Source of the DNA: Gammaproteobacteria bacterium
GTDB lineage: Bacteria > Pseudomonadota > Gammaproteobacteria > Steroidobacterales > Steroidobacteraceae
Direction of reading: 5' to 3'
Length of the DNA: 36,566 nt
Assembly: GCA_005878095.1 (NCBI GenBank)
Contig: VBNH01000095.1
Coordinates: 1 to 36,566, forward strand
The notes below the pieces were generated by a model, which was not told the DNA's origin, did no database searches, and was given only the letters and a program-made list of their open reading frames with translations. Positions 15,393 to 24,415 of this stretch are shown piece after piece. The translations under genes were made by a program, and so were the position numbers. Position 1 is the first letter of the stretch, and each line of letters starts with the position of its first letter.

Positions 15393-16694
15393 ATGACAGC
15401 CAAAGTTTCGGAGCGCCTGACGATTTCGCCGGAAGACGTCGATCCACGTCACGACTGGAAGCGACCTCTGCGTGCGCCCGGAGTGATGAATGTCGACTTC
15501 GAGGAACGAGTCGACTTCCGGCGGCTGCATCGTTATCGACTCGGCCGAGCGCGGCAGGCGCTGCGCGCCTCGAAGCTCGGCGCGCTGCTGGTATTTGACA
15601 ACAACAATATCCGCTATCTGACCAGCACGGCTATCGGCGAGTGGGCCCGCGACAAGATGTGCCGCTATGCGGTACTGGCAGGCGATGGCGAGCCGCACCT
15701 CTGGGATTTCGGTTCGGCGGCGGCGCACCACCGGATCTACGCTCCATGGTTGCAGCCGATCTGCTGTCACGCCGGCATGGTGGGTCTGCGCGGAACCGTT
15801 CCGCCGGACGCTGGCCTGATCAAGCGAGCGGCGCTCGAGATCAAGGCCGTGCTCGGCGAAAACGGCGTCAGTGACTTGCCGCTGGGCGTCGACGTGGTCG
15901 AACCGCCGATGCTGTTCGAACTGCAGAACCTTGGGATCGACGTACGTGACGGCCAGCAGACACTGCTCGATGCACGCGAGATCAAGAGCCGCGACGAGAT
16001 CATGCTGCTCAATACGGCGGCATCGATGGTGGACGGCGCGTATCACATGATCCACGAGAAGCTGAAACCCGGTGTGCGCGAGTCGGACATCGTCGCCAGC
16101 GTCAACCACATGCTCTATTCGATGGGGTCCGACGACGTTGAGGCCGTGAACGCGGTGGCCGGTGAGCGCTGCAGCCCGCACCCGCACAACTTCACCGACC
16201 GGCTGATCCGCCCCGGCGACCAGGCGTTCTTCGACATCATCCAGGCGTACATGGGCTACCGCACCTGCTACTACCGCACCTTCAGTGTCGGCAGCGCGAC
16301 GGATGCGCAGCGGGACGCCTACAAGCGAGCGCGGGGCTGGATGGATGCGGCAATTGCGCGCGTGCGCCCTGGCGTCGGCACTGACCAGATTGCGGCGGTG
16401 TTCCCGAAGGCGGAGGAGTTCGGTTTTCCGAACGAGATGGAGGCCTTTGCGCTGCAATTCGGCCATGGTCTCGGCGTTGCCCTGCACGAGCGGCCGATCA
16501 TCAGTCGCCTCGTGTCGATGGATAACCCGTACGAGATCAAGGCGGGCATGGTGTTCGCGCTCGAGACCTATTGCCCCGCCAGCGACGGCCGGTCGGCTGC
16601 GCGAATCGAGGAAGAAGTCGTGGTGACCGACAAGGGCTGCGAAGTCATTACGCTGTTTCCCGCGGCTGAGCTTCCCATCGCCAACGCTTACTGA
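15393..16694 (+). CDS. M24-family metallopeptidase-fold protein (creatinase/prolidase/DddP-like), altered metal site
   Basis: A 433-residue protein with an N-terminal creatinase-like domain (LLVFDNNNIRYLTS, about 66-79) and a C-terminal pita-bread domain from about residue 200. Four of the five metal ligands are visible: Asp281 (FFDI), His358 (GHGLG), Glu391 (FALETYC) and Glu406 (RIEEEV), with His365 in HERP. The second Asp, expected 11 residues after the first, is Cys292 in GYRTCYYRTF. The family includes prolidases, creatinase, ectoine hydrolase and the DMSP lyase DddP, so peptidase activity should not be assumed. ATG 15393 has AAGGG at ideal spacing; GTG 15357 and ATG 15378 are alternatives. 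Confidence 0.85.
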   Translation: MTAKVSERLTISPEDVDPRHDWKRPLRAPGVMNVDFEERVDFRRLHRYRLGRARQALRASKLGALLVFDNNNIRYLTSTAIGEWARDKMCRYAVLAGDGEPHLWDFGSAAAHHRIYAPWLQPICCHAGMVGLRGTVPPDAGLIKRAALEIKAVLGENGVSDLPLGVDVVEPPMLFELQNLGIDVRDGQQTLLDAREIKSRDEIMLLNTAASMVDGAYHMIHEKLKPGVRESDIVASVNHMLYSMGSDDVEAVNAVAGERCSPHPHNFTDRLIRPGDQAFFDIIQAYMGYRTCYYRTFSVGSATDAQRDAYKRARGWMDAAIARVRPGVGTDQIAAVFPKAEEFGFPNEMEAFALQFGHGLGVALHERPIISRLVSMDNPYEIKAGMVFALETYCPASDGRSAARIEEEVVVTDKGCEVITLFPAAELPIANAY

Positions 16695-16716
16695 CGTCAG
16701 ACAATCGAGGAAATCC

Positions 16717-17736
16717 ATGAGCCAGGCACAGGCCTCGCGCGCCGCCGGAGACTCCAACCCGGACCGGGCGACCCGGCTGAAGCTGTACCGCACTATGCTC
16801 GAGGTACGGCTGGTCGAGAAGCGCGCGTACGATCTTTTCATGCAGAACCTGATCAAGGGCACGAGCCATCTCGCGCTCGGACAGGAGGCGATCGCTGCTG
16901 GGTTCGGCGTCGCCATGCGCAGGGACGACTACACCTTCTGCACCTATCGCGGTCACGCCCACACGCTCGTGCGTGGCGCGTCGATGGTCGGGGTGCTCGG
17001 CGAGCTCATGGGGCGCGAGTGTGGATTGATGGCCGGTAAGGGCGGCTCCATGCATCTCACCAGCGCTGAGCACGGCGCGCTCGGTTCGTACGCAATCGTC
17101 GGGGCGCACCTGCCGATCGCGGCCGGTGCCGCATGGTCAGCGCAATATCGTGGCACGGAGCAAGTGGCGGTCTGCTTTTTCGGTGACGGTGCGACCAACA
17201 TCGGCGCGTTCCATGAAGCGCTCAACTTAGCGGCGGTGTGGAAGCTGCCGGTCGTGTTCGTGTGCGAGAACAACCTCTACATGGAGTACACGCCGATCGG
17301 CGCGGTGACGGCGGTACCGCACCCGGCCGCTGATCGCGCCGCCGCCTACGGTCTCGATTCGATCATCGTCGACGGCAACGATGTGGACGCCGTCTATGCC
17401 GTCGCGATGCGCACGTTGGCGCGTGCCAGGGCGGGAGAGGGGCCGTCGCTGGTGGAGGCCAAGACCTACCGGCACAGCGGTCATTCTCGTGCCGACCCGG
17501 GCAAGTACCGGCCGACACCCGAGGTCGAGGCGTGGATGAAGAGGGATCCGCTGCCGACGTACAGGCACAGGCTGTTGGAGCTGGCGATCCCCGACGCCGA
17601 GCTTGCGGCGATCGAGGGCGACGTGCGGGCGCGAGTCGATGCAGCCACGGAGGCTGCGCGCAAGTCGCCGCCGCCGCCGGTCGAGCTTGCTTTCACGCAA
17701 GTGTGGGCGGATGGGGGCTTCGCATGGAGGAATTGA
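16717..17736 (+). CDS. 2-oxoacid dehydrogenase (pyruvate/acetoin type) E1 component, alpha subunit
   Basis: This 339-residue thiamine-diphosphate subunit decarboxylates a 2-oxoacid or cleaves acetoin as part of an E1-E2-E3 complex. It has the TPP-binding motif GDGATN (156-161) ending in NN at 185-186, YRGHAHTL (78-85), and GGSMHLT (109-115). The phosphorylation-loop region YRHSGHSRADPGKYR is also present. It overlaps the beta-subunit gene by 13 bases. The short length and separate alpha and beta genes match acetoin or branched-chain types, not the homodimeric pyruvate enzyme. The substrate is not determinable from sequence. Confidence 0.93.
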   Translation: MSQAQASRAAGDSNPDRATRLKLYRTMLEVRLVEKRAYDLFMQNLIKGTSHLALGQEAIAAGFGVAMRRDDYTFCTYRGHAHTLVRGASMVGVLGELMGRECGLMAGKGGSMHLTSAEHGALGSYAIVGAHLPIAAGAAWSAQYRGTEQVAVCFFGDGATNIGAFHEALNLAAVWKLPVVFVCENNLYMEYTPIGAVTAVPHPAADRAAAYGLDSIIVDGNDVDAVYAVAMRTLARARAGEGPSLVEAKTYRHSGHSRADPGKYRPTPEVEAWMKRDPLPTYRHRLLELAIPDAELAAIEGDVRARVDAATEAARKSPPPPVELAFTQVWADGGFAWRN

Positions 17737-18701
17737 CCTACCGTGAGGCCGTCGCGCGCGGCATCGCGCAGGAAATGGCGCGCGATCAGAGCGTTGTATT
17801 CCTCGGCGAGGACATTGCGTCGGCTGGCGGGGTATTCAAAACGACCGGCGGCCTGTTGGAACGGTTTGGCCCGAAGCGGGTGCGCGATACGCCCATCTCC
17901 GAGCAGGCCATTGTCGGCGCGGCCGTGGGTGCGGCGATGACGGGTCTCCGGCCGATTGCGGAGATCATGTTTTCTGACTTCCTTGCGGTGTGCTGGGACA
18001 TCGTCGCCAACGAGATGGCGAAGATGCGTTATATGACGAATGGCCAGGTCACGATGCCAGTCGTCATCCGGACGGCCAACGGAGCGGGCTCGCGCTTCGG
18101 GGCGCAGCATTCGCAGAGCGTCGAGAACTGGGCGATGATGGTCCCGGGCCTGAAGGTCGTGGCGCCGTCGACTCCAGCCGATGTCATCGGACTGCTGGCG
18201 GCCGCTGTTCGTGATCCGGATCCAGTACTGTTCTTCGAGCACAAGTCGCTCTACGGGACCAAGGGCCTGGTACCCGAGGACACGTTGGTCGACCAACTCG
18301 GCAAGGCCAAAGTGTTGCGCCAGGGGAGCGACGTTACGCTGGCGGCGCTTGCGGCCATGGTGCCGCGAGCACTCGCGGCGGCGGAGCGTCTGGCGTCCGA
18401 GCACGGAGTCAGCGCCACGGTCGTGGACGTCCGCTCGTTGGTGCCCCTTGACACGGCGACGTTGCTGCGCGAGATACAGCATACGGGTCGGCTGGTGACC
18501 ATTGAGGAGAACCCGCGCTTGTGCGGATGGGGCGCTGAGATCGTATCGATTGCGGCGCACGAGATCTTTTATTCGCTGGACGGACCGGCGCTGCGGATAA
18601 CGACCCCGCACCTGCCGCTGCCGTCGGCGGACAACCTGGAAGACGCGGTATTGCCAACGGTGGACCGCATCGTCAAGGAAATCGTTGAGACCTTCGACTA
18701 A
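17724..18701 (+). CDS. 2-oxoacid dehydrogenase (pyruvate/acetoin type) E1 component, beta subunit
   Basis: A 325-residue partner of the preceding E1-alpha, needed for the alpha2-beta2 tetramer. It starts MEELTYREAVARGIAQEM and carries FLGEDIASAGGVFKTT, DTPISEQAIVGAAVGAAMTG, and the C-terminal transketolase domain (VVDVRSLVPLDTATL, TIEENPRLCGWGAEI). The start inside the end of the alpha gene implies translational coupling; the longer frame to 17532 is a shadow of the alpha gene. Confidence 0.94.
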   Translation: MEELTYREAVARGIAQEMARDQSVVFLGEDIASAGGVFKTTGGLLERFGPKRVRDTPISEQAIVGAAVGAAMTGLRPIAEIMFSDFLAVCWDIVANEMAKMRYMTNGQVTMPVVIRTANGAGSRFGAQHSQSVENWAMMVPGLKVVAPSTPADVIGLLAAAVRDPDPVLFFEHKSLYGTKGLVPEDTLVDQLGKAKVLRQGSDVTLAALAAMVPRALAAAERLASEHGVSATVVDVRSLVPLDTATLLREIQHTGRLVTIEENPRLCGWGAEIVSIAAHEIFYSLDGPALRITTPHLPLPSADNLEDAVLPTVDRIVKEIVETFD

Positions 18702-18712
18702 CAGACGCCCCG

Positions 18713-20140
18713 ATGAAGACCAACCTGTTCATTGATGGTACGTGGCGCCCTGCGGCGGACGGCCGTACTTTCACGGTGGAAGACCCCGCTACCGAGCAGC
18801 TTCTGGCGCGGGTTGCCGACGGCACTATCGAGGACGCGCTGGCCGCCGTAGCTGCGGCCGACCGGGCGCTGCCGGCCTGGAGCGCTCGCAGCCCGCGGGA
18901 GCGCGGCGAGATCCTGCGTCGCGCGTTCGAGCTGATGATCGAGCGACGCGATGCAATTGCGCGCCTGATTGTGCAGGAAAACGGCAAGGCGTGGCGCGAC
19001 GCCGTCGGCGAGGTGGCGTACTCCGCCGAGTTCTTCCGCTGGTACGCCGAGGAAGCTGCACGGGCGCTGGGCGAGGTGAGCACGGCGCCGAGCGGCAACA
19101 ACCGAATCCTGGTGCAGCTTCAGCCGGTAGGCGTTTCGCTTCTCGTGACGCCGTGGAACTTCCCGGCGGCGATGGCGACCCGCAAGATTGGTCCGGCGCT
19201 GGCGGCGGGTTGTACGGTCGTGCTGAAGCCCGCTTCGGCCACTCCGCTCACCGCCGTGGCCATCGCCGAAGTGCTCGCTGATGCGGGCGTGCCGGCGGGC
19301 GTCGTCAACGTCGTTCCTGCCACGCGGTCGTCAGCGGTCATCAGTGCGATGCTCAGGGACAGTCGGGTCCGCAAGCTCTCCTTCACCGGGTCGACGGAAG
19401 TCGGGCGGTTGCTGCTGGCCCAGGCCGCCGAGCGTGTCGTCAGTTGCTCCATGGAGCTGGGCGGCAACGCGCCGTTCATTGTGTTGAACGATGCGGACGT
19501 CGATGCGGCGGTGCAGGGCGCCATGATCGCCAAGATGCGCAATGGCGGGCAGGCGTGCACGGCCGCGAACAGGTTCTACGTGCAGCGCGGCATCGCCCCG
19601 GCCTTCGTCACCAAGTTGGTCGCTGCCATGGCGGCTCTCAAGATGGGTAATGGCCTGGATGAGGAGGTCGGTGTCGGCCCGCTGGTCAATGCCGAGGCAC
19701 GCGACAAGGTGCAGGAACTAGTCGAGGATGCCGTTGCCCGTGGGGCTCGAGTGCGCTTGGGCGGAAAGACGCCGGAGGGGACCGGGTTCTTCTACCCTCC
19801 GACCGTGCTTGACGGTGTTCCGTGCGAGGCGCGCGTACTCAGCGAAGAGATCTTCGGTCCCGTGGCGCCAATCGTCGAATTCGATGATGAGAACGATGCG
19901 GTCCGCCTCGCAAACGATACCGAGTATGGCCTCGTCTCGTATCTCTACACCAAGGACCTGGCGCTGGGGCTGCGTCTGGCGGAACGCCTCGACGCCGGGA
20001 TGGTGGGCCTCAACCGAGGGTTGGTGTCCGATCCTGCGGCACCGTTTGGCGGCATGAAGCAAAGTGGCATCGGGCGCGAGGGCGGACACGACGGGCTCCT
20101 GGAGTTCATGGAAAAGAAATACGTGGCGGTCGAGTGGTAA
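18713..20140 (+). CDS. NAD(P)-dependent aldehyde dehydrogenase, succinate-semialdehyde dehydrogenase type
   Basis: A 475-residue ALDH-superfamily enzyme with TPWNFPAAM (146-154), KLSFTGSTEVG, the general-base Glu248 in MELGGNAP and the nucleophile Cys282 in GGQACTAANRFYV. It oxidises an aldehyde to its acid. The closest recognisable group is the succinate-semialdehyde (GabD) type, but neighbours in this group also act on other semialdehydes. It lies between E1-beta and E2, an unusual position that suggests its product or substrate belongs to the same pathway as the oxoacid complex. It starts 11 bases after the E1-beta stop. Confidence 0.92.
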   Translation: MKTNLFIDGTWRPAADGRTFTVEDPATEQLLARVADGTIEDALAAVAAADRALPAWSARSPRERGEILRRAFELMIERRDAIARLIVQENGKAWRDAVGEVAYSAEFFRWYAEEAARALGEVSTAPSGNNRILVQLQPVGVSLLVTPWNFPAAMATRKIGPALAAGCTVVLKPASATPLTAVAIAEVLADAGVPAGVVNVVPATRSSAVISAMLRDSRVRKLSFTGSTEVGRLLLAQAAERVVSCSMELGGNAPFIVLNDADVDAAVQGAMIAKMRNGGQACTAANRFYVQRGIAPAFVTKLVAAMAALKMGNGLDEEVGVGPLVNAEARDKVQELVEDAVARGARVRLGGKTPEGTGFFYPPTVLDGVPCEARVLSEEIFGPVAPIVEFDDENDAVRLANDTEYGLVSYLYTKDLALGLRLAERLDAGMVGLNRGLVSDPAAPFGGMKQSGIGREGGHDGLLEFMEKKYVAVEW

Positions 20141-20153
20141 GGGTCGCTGCACG

Positions 20154-21407
20154 ATGAACATCCTGATGCCACAGCTCGGCGAGACTGTCTCGGAAGGCAC
20201 CATCATCACTTGGCTTAAGAGCGAGGGCGACACGGTACTCGCAGATGAAATACTGCTCGAGCTGGAAACCGACAAGGCCGCGACCGAGGTGCCCGCGCCG
20301 ATAGCCGGCGTATTGACGCGGATCCTGGTGCCTGCGGGGCAGACGGTGGCCGTCGGTACGGCGCTGGCGGTGATCGAGCCCGCCCGGGCTCCGGTGACAG
20401 CGGCAACGGCGGCGGGCTCACCCTTGGCGGAAACGCCGACCACGGCATCGTGGCCACCGGAGTCGGCCCCGGCCGACGCGCCCCGGGGACGCTGGAATCG
20501 CGAGCCGAAATTCGATCGCGCCGGGCAGCCGCTGTCTCCTGCCGTTCGTCGGCTCGTGCGCGAGCACGCACTCGACCCGACCGCAATCGTAGGCGGCGGT
20601 CGGAACGGCCGGATCCGCCGCAGGGACGTGCTCGCTCATGTGGCAGGCGCTGCGCCGGCCGCGAAGGCGCTGGCCGTGCTGCCGACCGGCGCAGCCGGGC
20701 GACTGGTCCCCTTCAGTCGGCTGCGCAAGCGTATCGCCGAACACATGGTGCGCTCGAAGGCGACTAGTCCGCACGTGCTGCAGGCGGTCGAGGTGGATTT
20801 CAGCGCCGTGGTGTCGGCGCGCGCGAAGTACAAGGCCGTGTTTCAGGATCGCCACGGCGTGACGTTGACCTTCCTGCCGTTCGTGGCTCACGCCCTCTGC
20901 CGGGCCCTGGCCGAGTATCCGGCCCTGAATGCCAGTATCGAGGGCGAGGCCCTGCGGCTGCATGACGACGTCAATCTGGCCGTGGCCGTCGATCTGAATT
21001 TCGAGGGCCTGGTCGCGCCGGTCCTGCCACGCGCGCATACCTTGACGCTGACTGCCCTGGCCACCGGCATCCATGGGATCACGCAGCGGGTGCGGTCCGG
21101 AAAGTTCAGCGCCGATGAGCTCAAGGGCGGGACTTACACGCTCTCCAATTCCGGCAGCTTTGGCACGTTCCTGACGGCGCCCATCATCAACCAGCCGCAG
21201 GTGGCCATTCTGTCGATGGATGGCATTCATAAGCGGGCGACCGTCGTCGAGTCTGACGCGGGCGATTCGATCACGATTCGACCAATCGGCGTGCTGGCGC
21301 AGTCATTCGATCACCGCGCAGTCGACGGCGCCTATTCGGCGGCGTACTTGCGCACGCTCAAAGGGATGATCGAAGCCCGCGACTGGGAAGCCGCCCTCCA
21401 GGCTTGA
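20154..21407 (+). CDS. Dihydrolipoamide acyltransferase (E2) of the 2-oxoacid dehydrogenase complex
   Basis: A 417-residue E2: lipoyl domain at 1-75 with lipoyl-Lys41 in ETDKAATEV, a Pro/Ala-rich linker, a peripheral-subunit-binding domain at about 127-163 (LSPAVRRLVREHALDP, RNGRIRRRDVL), and a C-terminal acyltransferase with the HRxxxDG-type motif DHRAVDG (His387, Asp391). It passes the acyl group from E1 to CoA. It is the last gene of the operon, and no E3 (lipoamide dehydrogenase) gene is nearby, so the shared cellular E3 is probably used. The start follows AAGGG after the ALDH stop. Confidence 0.94.
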   Translation: MNILMPQLGETVSEGTIITWLKSEGDTVLADEILLELETDKAATEVPAPIAGVLTRILVPAGQTVAVGTALAVIEPARAPVTAATAAGSPLAETPTTASWPPESAPADAPRGRWNREPKFDRAGQPLSPAVRRLVREHALDPTAIVGGGRNGRIRRRDVLAHVAGAAPAAKALAVLPTGAAGRLVPFSRLRKRIAEHMVRSKATSPHVLQAVEVDFSAVVSARAKYKAVFQDRHGVTLTFLPFVAHALCRALAEYPALNASIEGEALRLHDDVNLAVAVDLNFEGLVAPVLPRAHTLTLTALATGIHGITQRVRSGKFSADELKGGTYTLSNSGSFGTFLTAPIINQPQVAILSMDGIHKRATVVESDAGDSITIRPIGVLAQSFDHRAVDGAYSAAYLRTLKGMIEARDWEAALQA

Positions 21408-21492
21408 GTACGATCGCTAGTGCGGGACTTTTGCGGCCTCCCAACTCGCACACCTTCTCAGAGGCCTCAAGCAACACTCCGATTTCCGGTGG

Positions 21493-21518
21493 CGGGCGGT
21501 GGCGAGCGCCACCGCCCG
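21493..21518. terminator. Hairpin between the catabolic operon and the UrcA gene
   Basis: An 11-bp perfect GC stem (CGGGCGGTGGC with GCCACCGCCCG) around a GAGC loop lies between convergent stop codons. It could act on both strands; no T-tract follows on either. Confidence 0.5.
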
Positions 21519-21527
21519 ACAAATCGA

Positions 21528-21908
21528 CTAGCGAGCGGCAACGGTGATCGGCAGAGGCTGACGGTTCCTCGTGTTGTATACCGCGATCAACTCCGCCTGG
21601 CCGACCTTGGTCACCGCATCCGTGATTGCCATGTGAACGCAAGCATTCAGTTGCGCGTGCGACACAAGGTCGCGGATGTCCGCGTCAAAGGATTTGCACA
21701 CCTCATGGGCCGCGAAAACGATGCGGTTGTAGAGCGTAGCCGCACCCTGCGGGTTCGACAGGTTGAGATCCCCGAACTTCACGACGGCCTGAGGCACATC
21801 GCTCCGGTCGGCAGCGATGGACACTGCGCCGCAGCCCAAGGCAAGCGCGCCGAAGATCGCGGCGGTGACGAGATGGGGATGCTTAGCGGAAGCGAGCAGA
21901 GTTTTCAT
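21528..21908 (-). CDS. UrcA-family secreted protein
   Basis: A 126-residue protein with an N-terminal signal peptide (AAIFGALALGCGAVSIAA) and the UrcA pattern: VVKFGDLNLSNPQGAATLYNRI (about 42-63), AAHEVC and a second Cys in LNACV, probably a disulfide. The family is common in Sphingomonads and Steroidobacter-like bacteria; no molecular function is established. The start follows AGGAGACC. It is monocistronic, pointing away from the TPR regulator gene. Confidence 0.85.
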   Translation of the reverse strand: MKTLLASAKHPHLVTAAIFGALALGCGAVSIAADRSDVPQAVVKFGDLNLSNPQGAATLYNRIVFAAHEVCKSFDADIRDLVSHAQLNACVHMAITDAVTKVGQAELIAVYNTRNRQPLPITVAAR

Positions 21909-22169
21909 GATGGTCTCCTGAGTGTTGGTAAATGGTTCCTGGCGGTTTCATCCGGCGGATTTGGCTCCGCCGTCGCGAGGCAAACAGTGCTCCGTGCCGC
22001 GCCGGGAGTCCTGATAGGGGTCTGAAAGTGAGCTAGGGATTGTCTGAATGCGAACAGGGAGGGCCGAACGCGGCGCAATCACCACAAGCTCGCGAGGTTT
22101 GTGTAAAATCGCAACGGGCCTCGGGAAGGACCTCCACGAGTAAAGTGCACGTCTAATCAGTAAGTTACG

Positions 22170-23729
22170 ATGCCACTGGTCAGTTCAGCAGCAGCTCGTT
22201 CCTTGCTCCGGATCGCCGACTTGCGGGTTGATCCGAAGCTGGATGAGATTTGCAAGGACGGCCGCACGATCAAACTCGAACCCAAGGCGATGCAGCTGCT
22301 GATGTGCCTCGCCGAGCGCGCCGGCGAGGTGGTCAGCGTCGAGGAATTGCTGGATCAGGTGTGGAAAGACGTGGTCGTCAGCCAGGACTCGGTGTACGCC
22401 GCCGTGGCCGCACTGCGTCGCACTCTCGGCGACGATCCGAAGAGTCCTCGGTACATCGCCAACGTCGTACGTCGGGGCTATCGACTCGTCGCACCCGTGT
22501 CGCCGTGGGTGGAACCGCAGGCCGACCCGACAGCCAATGCGGCCGCGGCACTGCCGGACAAACCGTCGATCGTGGTCATGCCGTTCGTCAACCTGAGCGG
22601 CGATCCGGCGCAGGCGTACTTCAGCGACGGTATCACAGAGGACATCATTACCGAGCTATCGCGCTGGCGACTGCTTGCAGTGCGCTCGCCCTCGGCGTCG
22701 TTACGGTATCGCGGCGTCGCGGTCGATACCAAGCAGCTCGCCCGCGAATTGAACGTTCGCTTCGTCATCGAAGGCAGCATCCGGCGGATGGGCGAGCGCA
22801 TCCGTATCAGCGTCCAGCTGGTTGACGCCGAGACCGGCAGCGATATCTGGGTCGAAAAATTCGACCGCGGGGTCGAGGAGATCTTTGCGGTCCAGGACCG
22901 GGTCGTGCAGACGATCGTCAGCACGCTTGTCGGCCGGGTTGAGGTCTCGGCCGCCGAGCGCGCGCGACGCAAGCCACCCACGAGTCTCGCGGCCTACGAG
23001 TGTGTACTGAAGGGCAACGCGCTGTCCTGGGACGATTCACTCGGCGCGGCGGAGGCTATGCGGCTGTTCGAGCAGGCCATCGAACTTGACCCCGGCTATG
23101 CCCTGGCGCACGCGTTACTCGCCGTGATGTTTTGCAGGCGTTGGCACGATGACCTGCGCAGCCCGGACAGTGTGTTGGAGAAGGCGTACGTCCTCGCAAA
23201 GCGGGCCGTCGAGCTCGACGATGGCGAGAGCACGTGTCATGCGATCCTCGGTCAACTGTGCCTGCTGCAACGGCACTACGATCTCGCGGTGCAATACACG
23301 CGGCGAGCGGTTGAGATCAATCCGAACAACCAATGGAACGCCGCCGATCTCGGATCCTGCCTCGTTTATACCGGCGAGTCTGAGCAAGCGCTCACCTGGT
23401 TTGCGAAGGCCAGAGAGATCGACCCGTACTTCGATGTGCCGTGGTGCTGGCGCGCAGCGGGCTTGGCGTGCATGAACCTGGGTCGCTACGCGGATGCGCT
23501 GTTGAGGCTCCGCCATGCGCGCGGTCGCCTCTGCAGCAATGTCGCGCTCACGGCCGCATGCCATGCCCGTCTAGGCGAGATGGACTGTGCCCGAGCCAGC
23601 GTTGCCACGTGCCTGTCCATCAGGCCAGACTTCTCGATCGCGCAATTCATGAGCAGGGAGCCTTTTAAGAATCCGGCCGATGCCGAGCAGATCGCTTCCT
23701 CCCTGCGCCTAGCCGGACTGCCGGACTGA
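22170..23729 (+). CDS. Winged-helix regulator with TolB-like and TPR domains
   Basis: The 519-residue protein begins with an OmpR/PhoB-type DNA-binding winged helix (about 12-112: KAMQLLMCLAERAGEVVS, AVAALRRTLGDDPKSPRYI, RRGYRL). A TolB N-terminal-like domain follows (about 130-255: IVVMPFVNLSGDPAQAYFSDG, GSIRRMGERIRISVQLVDA), then several TPR units (about 285-510: AIELDPGYALAHALLA, AVEINPNNQWNAADLG). No membrane segment is evident, so it is likely a cytoplasmic one-component regulator responding through protein contacts. Its targets are unknown; the divergent UrcA gene is the nearest candidate. Confidence 0.88.
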   Translation: MPLVSSAAARSLLRIADLRVDPKLDEICKDGRTIKLEPKAMQLLMCLAERAGEVVSVEELLDQVWKDVVVSQDSVYAAVAALRRTLGDDPKSPRYIANVVRRGYRLVAPVSPWVEPQADPTANAAAALPDKPSIVVMPFVNLSGDPAQAYFSDGITEDIITELSRWRLLAVRSPSASLRYRGVAVDTKQLARELNVRFVIEGSIRRMGERIRISVQLVDAETGSDIWVEKFDRGVEEIFAVQDRVVQTIVSTLVGRVEVSAAERARRKPPTSLAAYECVLKGNALSWDDSLGAAEAMRLFEQAIELDPGYALAHALLAVMFCRRWHDDLRSPDSVLEKAYVLAKRAVELDDGESTCHAILGQLCLLQRHYDLAVQYTRRAVEINPNNQWNAADLGSCLVYTGESEQALTWFAKAREIDPYFDVPWCWRAAGLACMNLGRYADALLRLRHARGRLCSNVALTAACHARLGEMDCARASVATCLSIRPDFSIAQFMSREPFKNPADAEQIASSLRLAGLPD

Positions 23730-23773
23730 CCGTCGGCCGCCGCAACAGGATCGCTTCCCTCTGCAGAGGAAAC

Positions 23774-24352
23774 ATGTCCGGCACGCATGCGAGCAGCGAC
23801 CCAGGCGAGCCGGCCTGGGTAACCGAGGTTCTAAATTTCTGGTTCGAGGAGCTGGGGGAGGTGCATTGGTTCGCGAGGAGCGAGAAGATTGATGCGCAGA
23901 TCCGCGAGCGCTTCGGTTCGCTGCACCAACGCCTCGTTGCAGACGAGGGCTGCATCGCAGCGACGCCACGCGCGCTGCTGGCCGCCGTCATCGTTCTCGA
24001 TCAGTTCTCACGCAACCTGTTCCGTGGCACGCCCGGTGCTTTCGCGGCCGATCCTGTCGCGCGCCGCCTGTCCAGATGCGCGATCAGTCAGGGGTGCGAT
24101 ACGGCCATGGCGGAGCAGGAGCGGCTGTTTCTCTACCTGCCGTTCGAGCACAGCGAGGAGCGCGCAGATCAGGCACTCGCGGTTCAGCTGATCGGAAGTG
24201 TCGGCAATGCAGAGTGGACCCGATTTGCCATCGCGCACCAGGAGATCATCGATCGATTCGGCCGCTTCCCGCATCGCAACGCGATACTCAACCGAAATTC
24301 ATCCGCGGACGAGCTCGCGCTGCTGCAGCAACCCCCCGCGTGGTGGCTGTGA
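23774..24352 (+). CDS. DUF924 family protein
   Basis: A 192-residue protein with the DUF924 hallmarks: VLNFWFEELGEVHWFARSEK (about 19-38), VIVLDQFSRNLFRGTPGAFAADP (about 73-95), LYLPFEHSE (about 117-125), and FGRFPHRNAILNR (about 164-176). The fold is TPR-like and all-helical; the biochemical role is unknown. It follows the TPR regulator by 44 bases on the same strand and may be co-transcribed. It converges on the GST gene. Confidence 0.9.
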   Translation: MSGTHASSDPGEPAWVTEVLNFWFEELGEVHWFARSEKIDAQIRERFGSLHQRLVADEGCIAATPRALLAAVIVLDQFSRNLFRGTPGAFAADPVARRLSRCAISQGCDTAMAEQERLFLYLPFEHSEERADQALAVQLIGSVGNAEWTRFAIAHQEIIDRFGRFPHRNAILNRNSSADELALLQQPPAWWL

Positions 24353-24415
24353 TCATCCGAGCAGCCGCTCGTTGCCGCAGAAGGTCCGCTTAGCGTTCGT
24401 AGTCCGCGCCTATCT

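Noticed and set aside
15393-16694. Calling the M24 protein a DMSP lyase (DddP) or ectoine hydrolase (DoeA)
   Set aside because: The layout is similar, but the metal site differs and the accompanying acrylate/3-hydroxypropionate or ectoine genes are absent.
15291-16916. 541-codon minus-strand ORF opposite the M24 gene
   Set aside because: Antisense shadow that also spans an intergenic hairpin.
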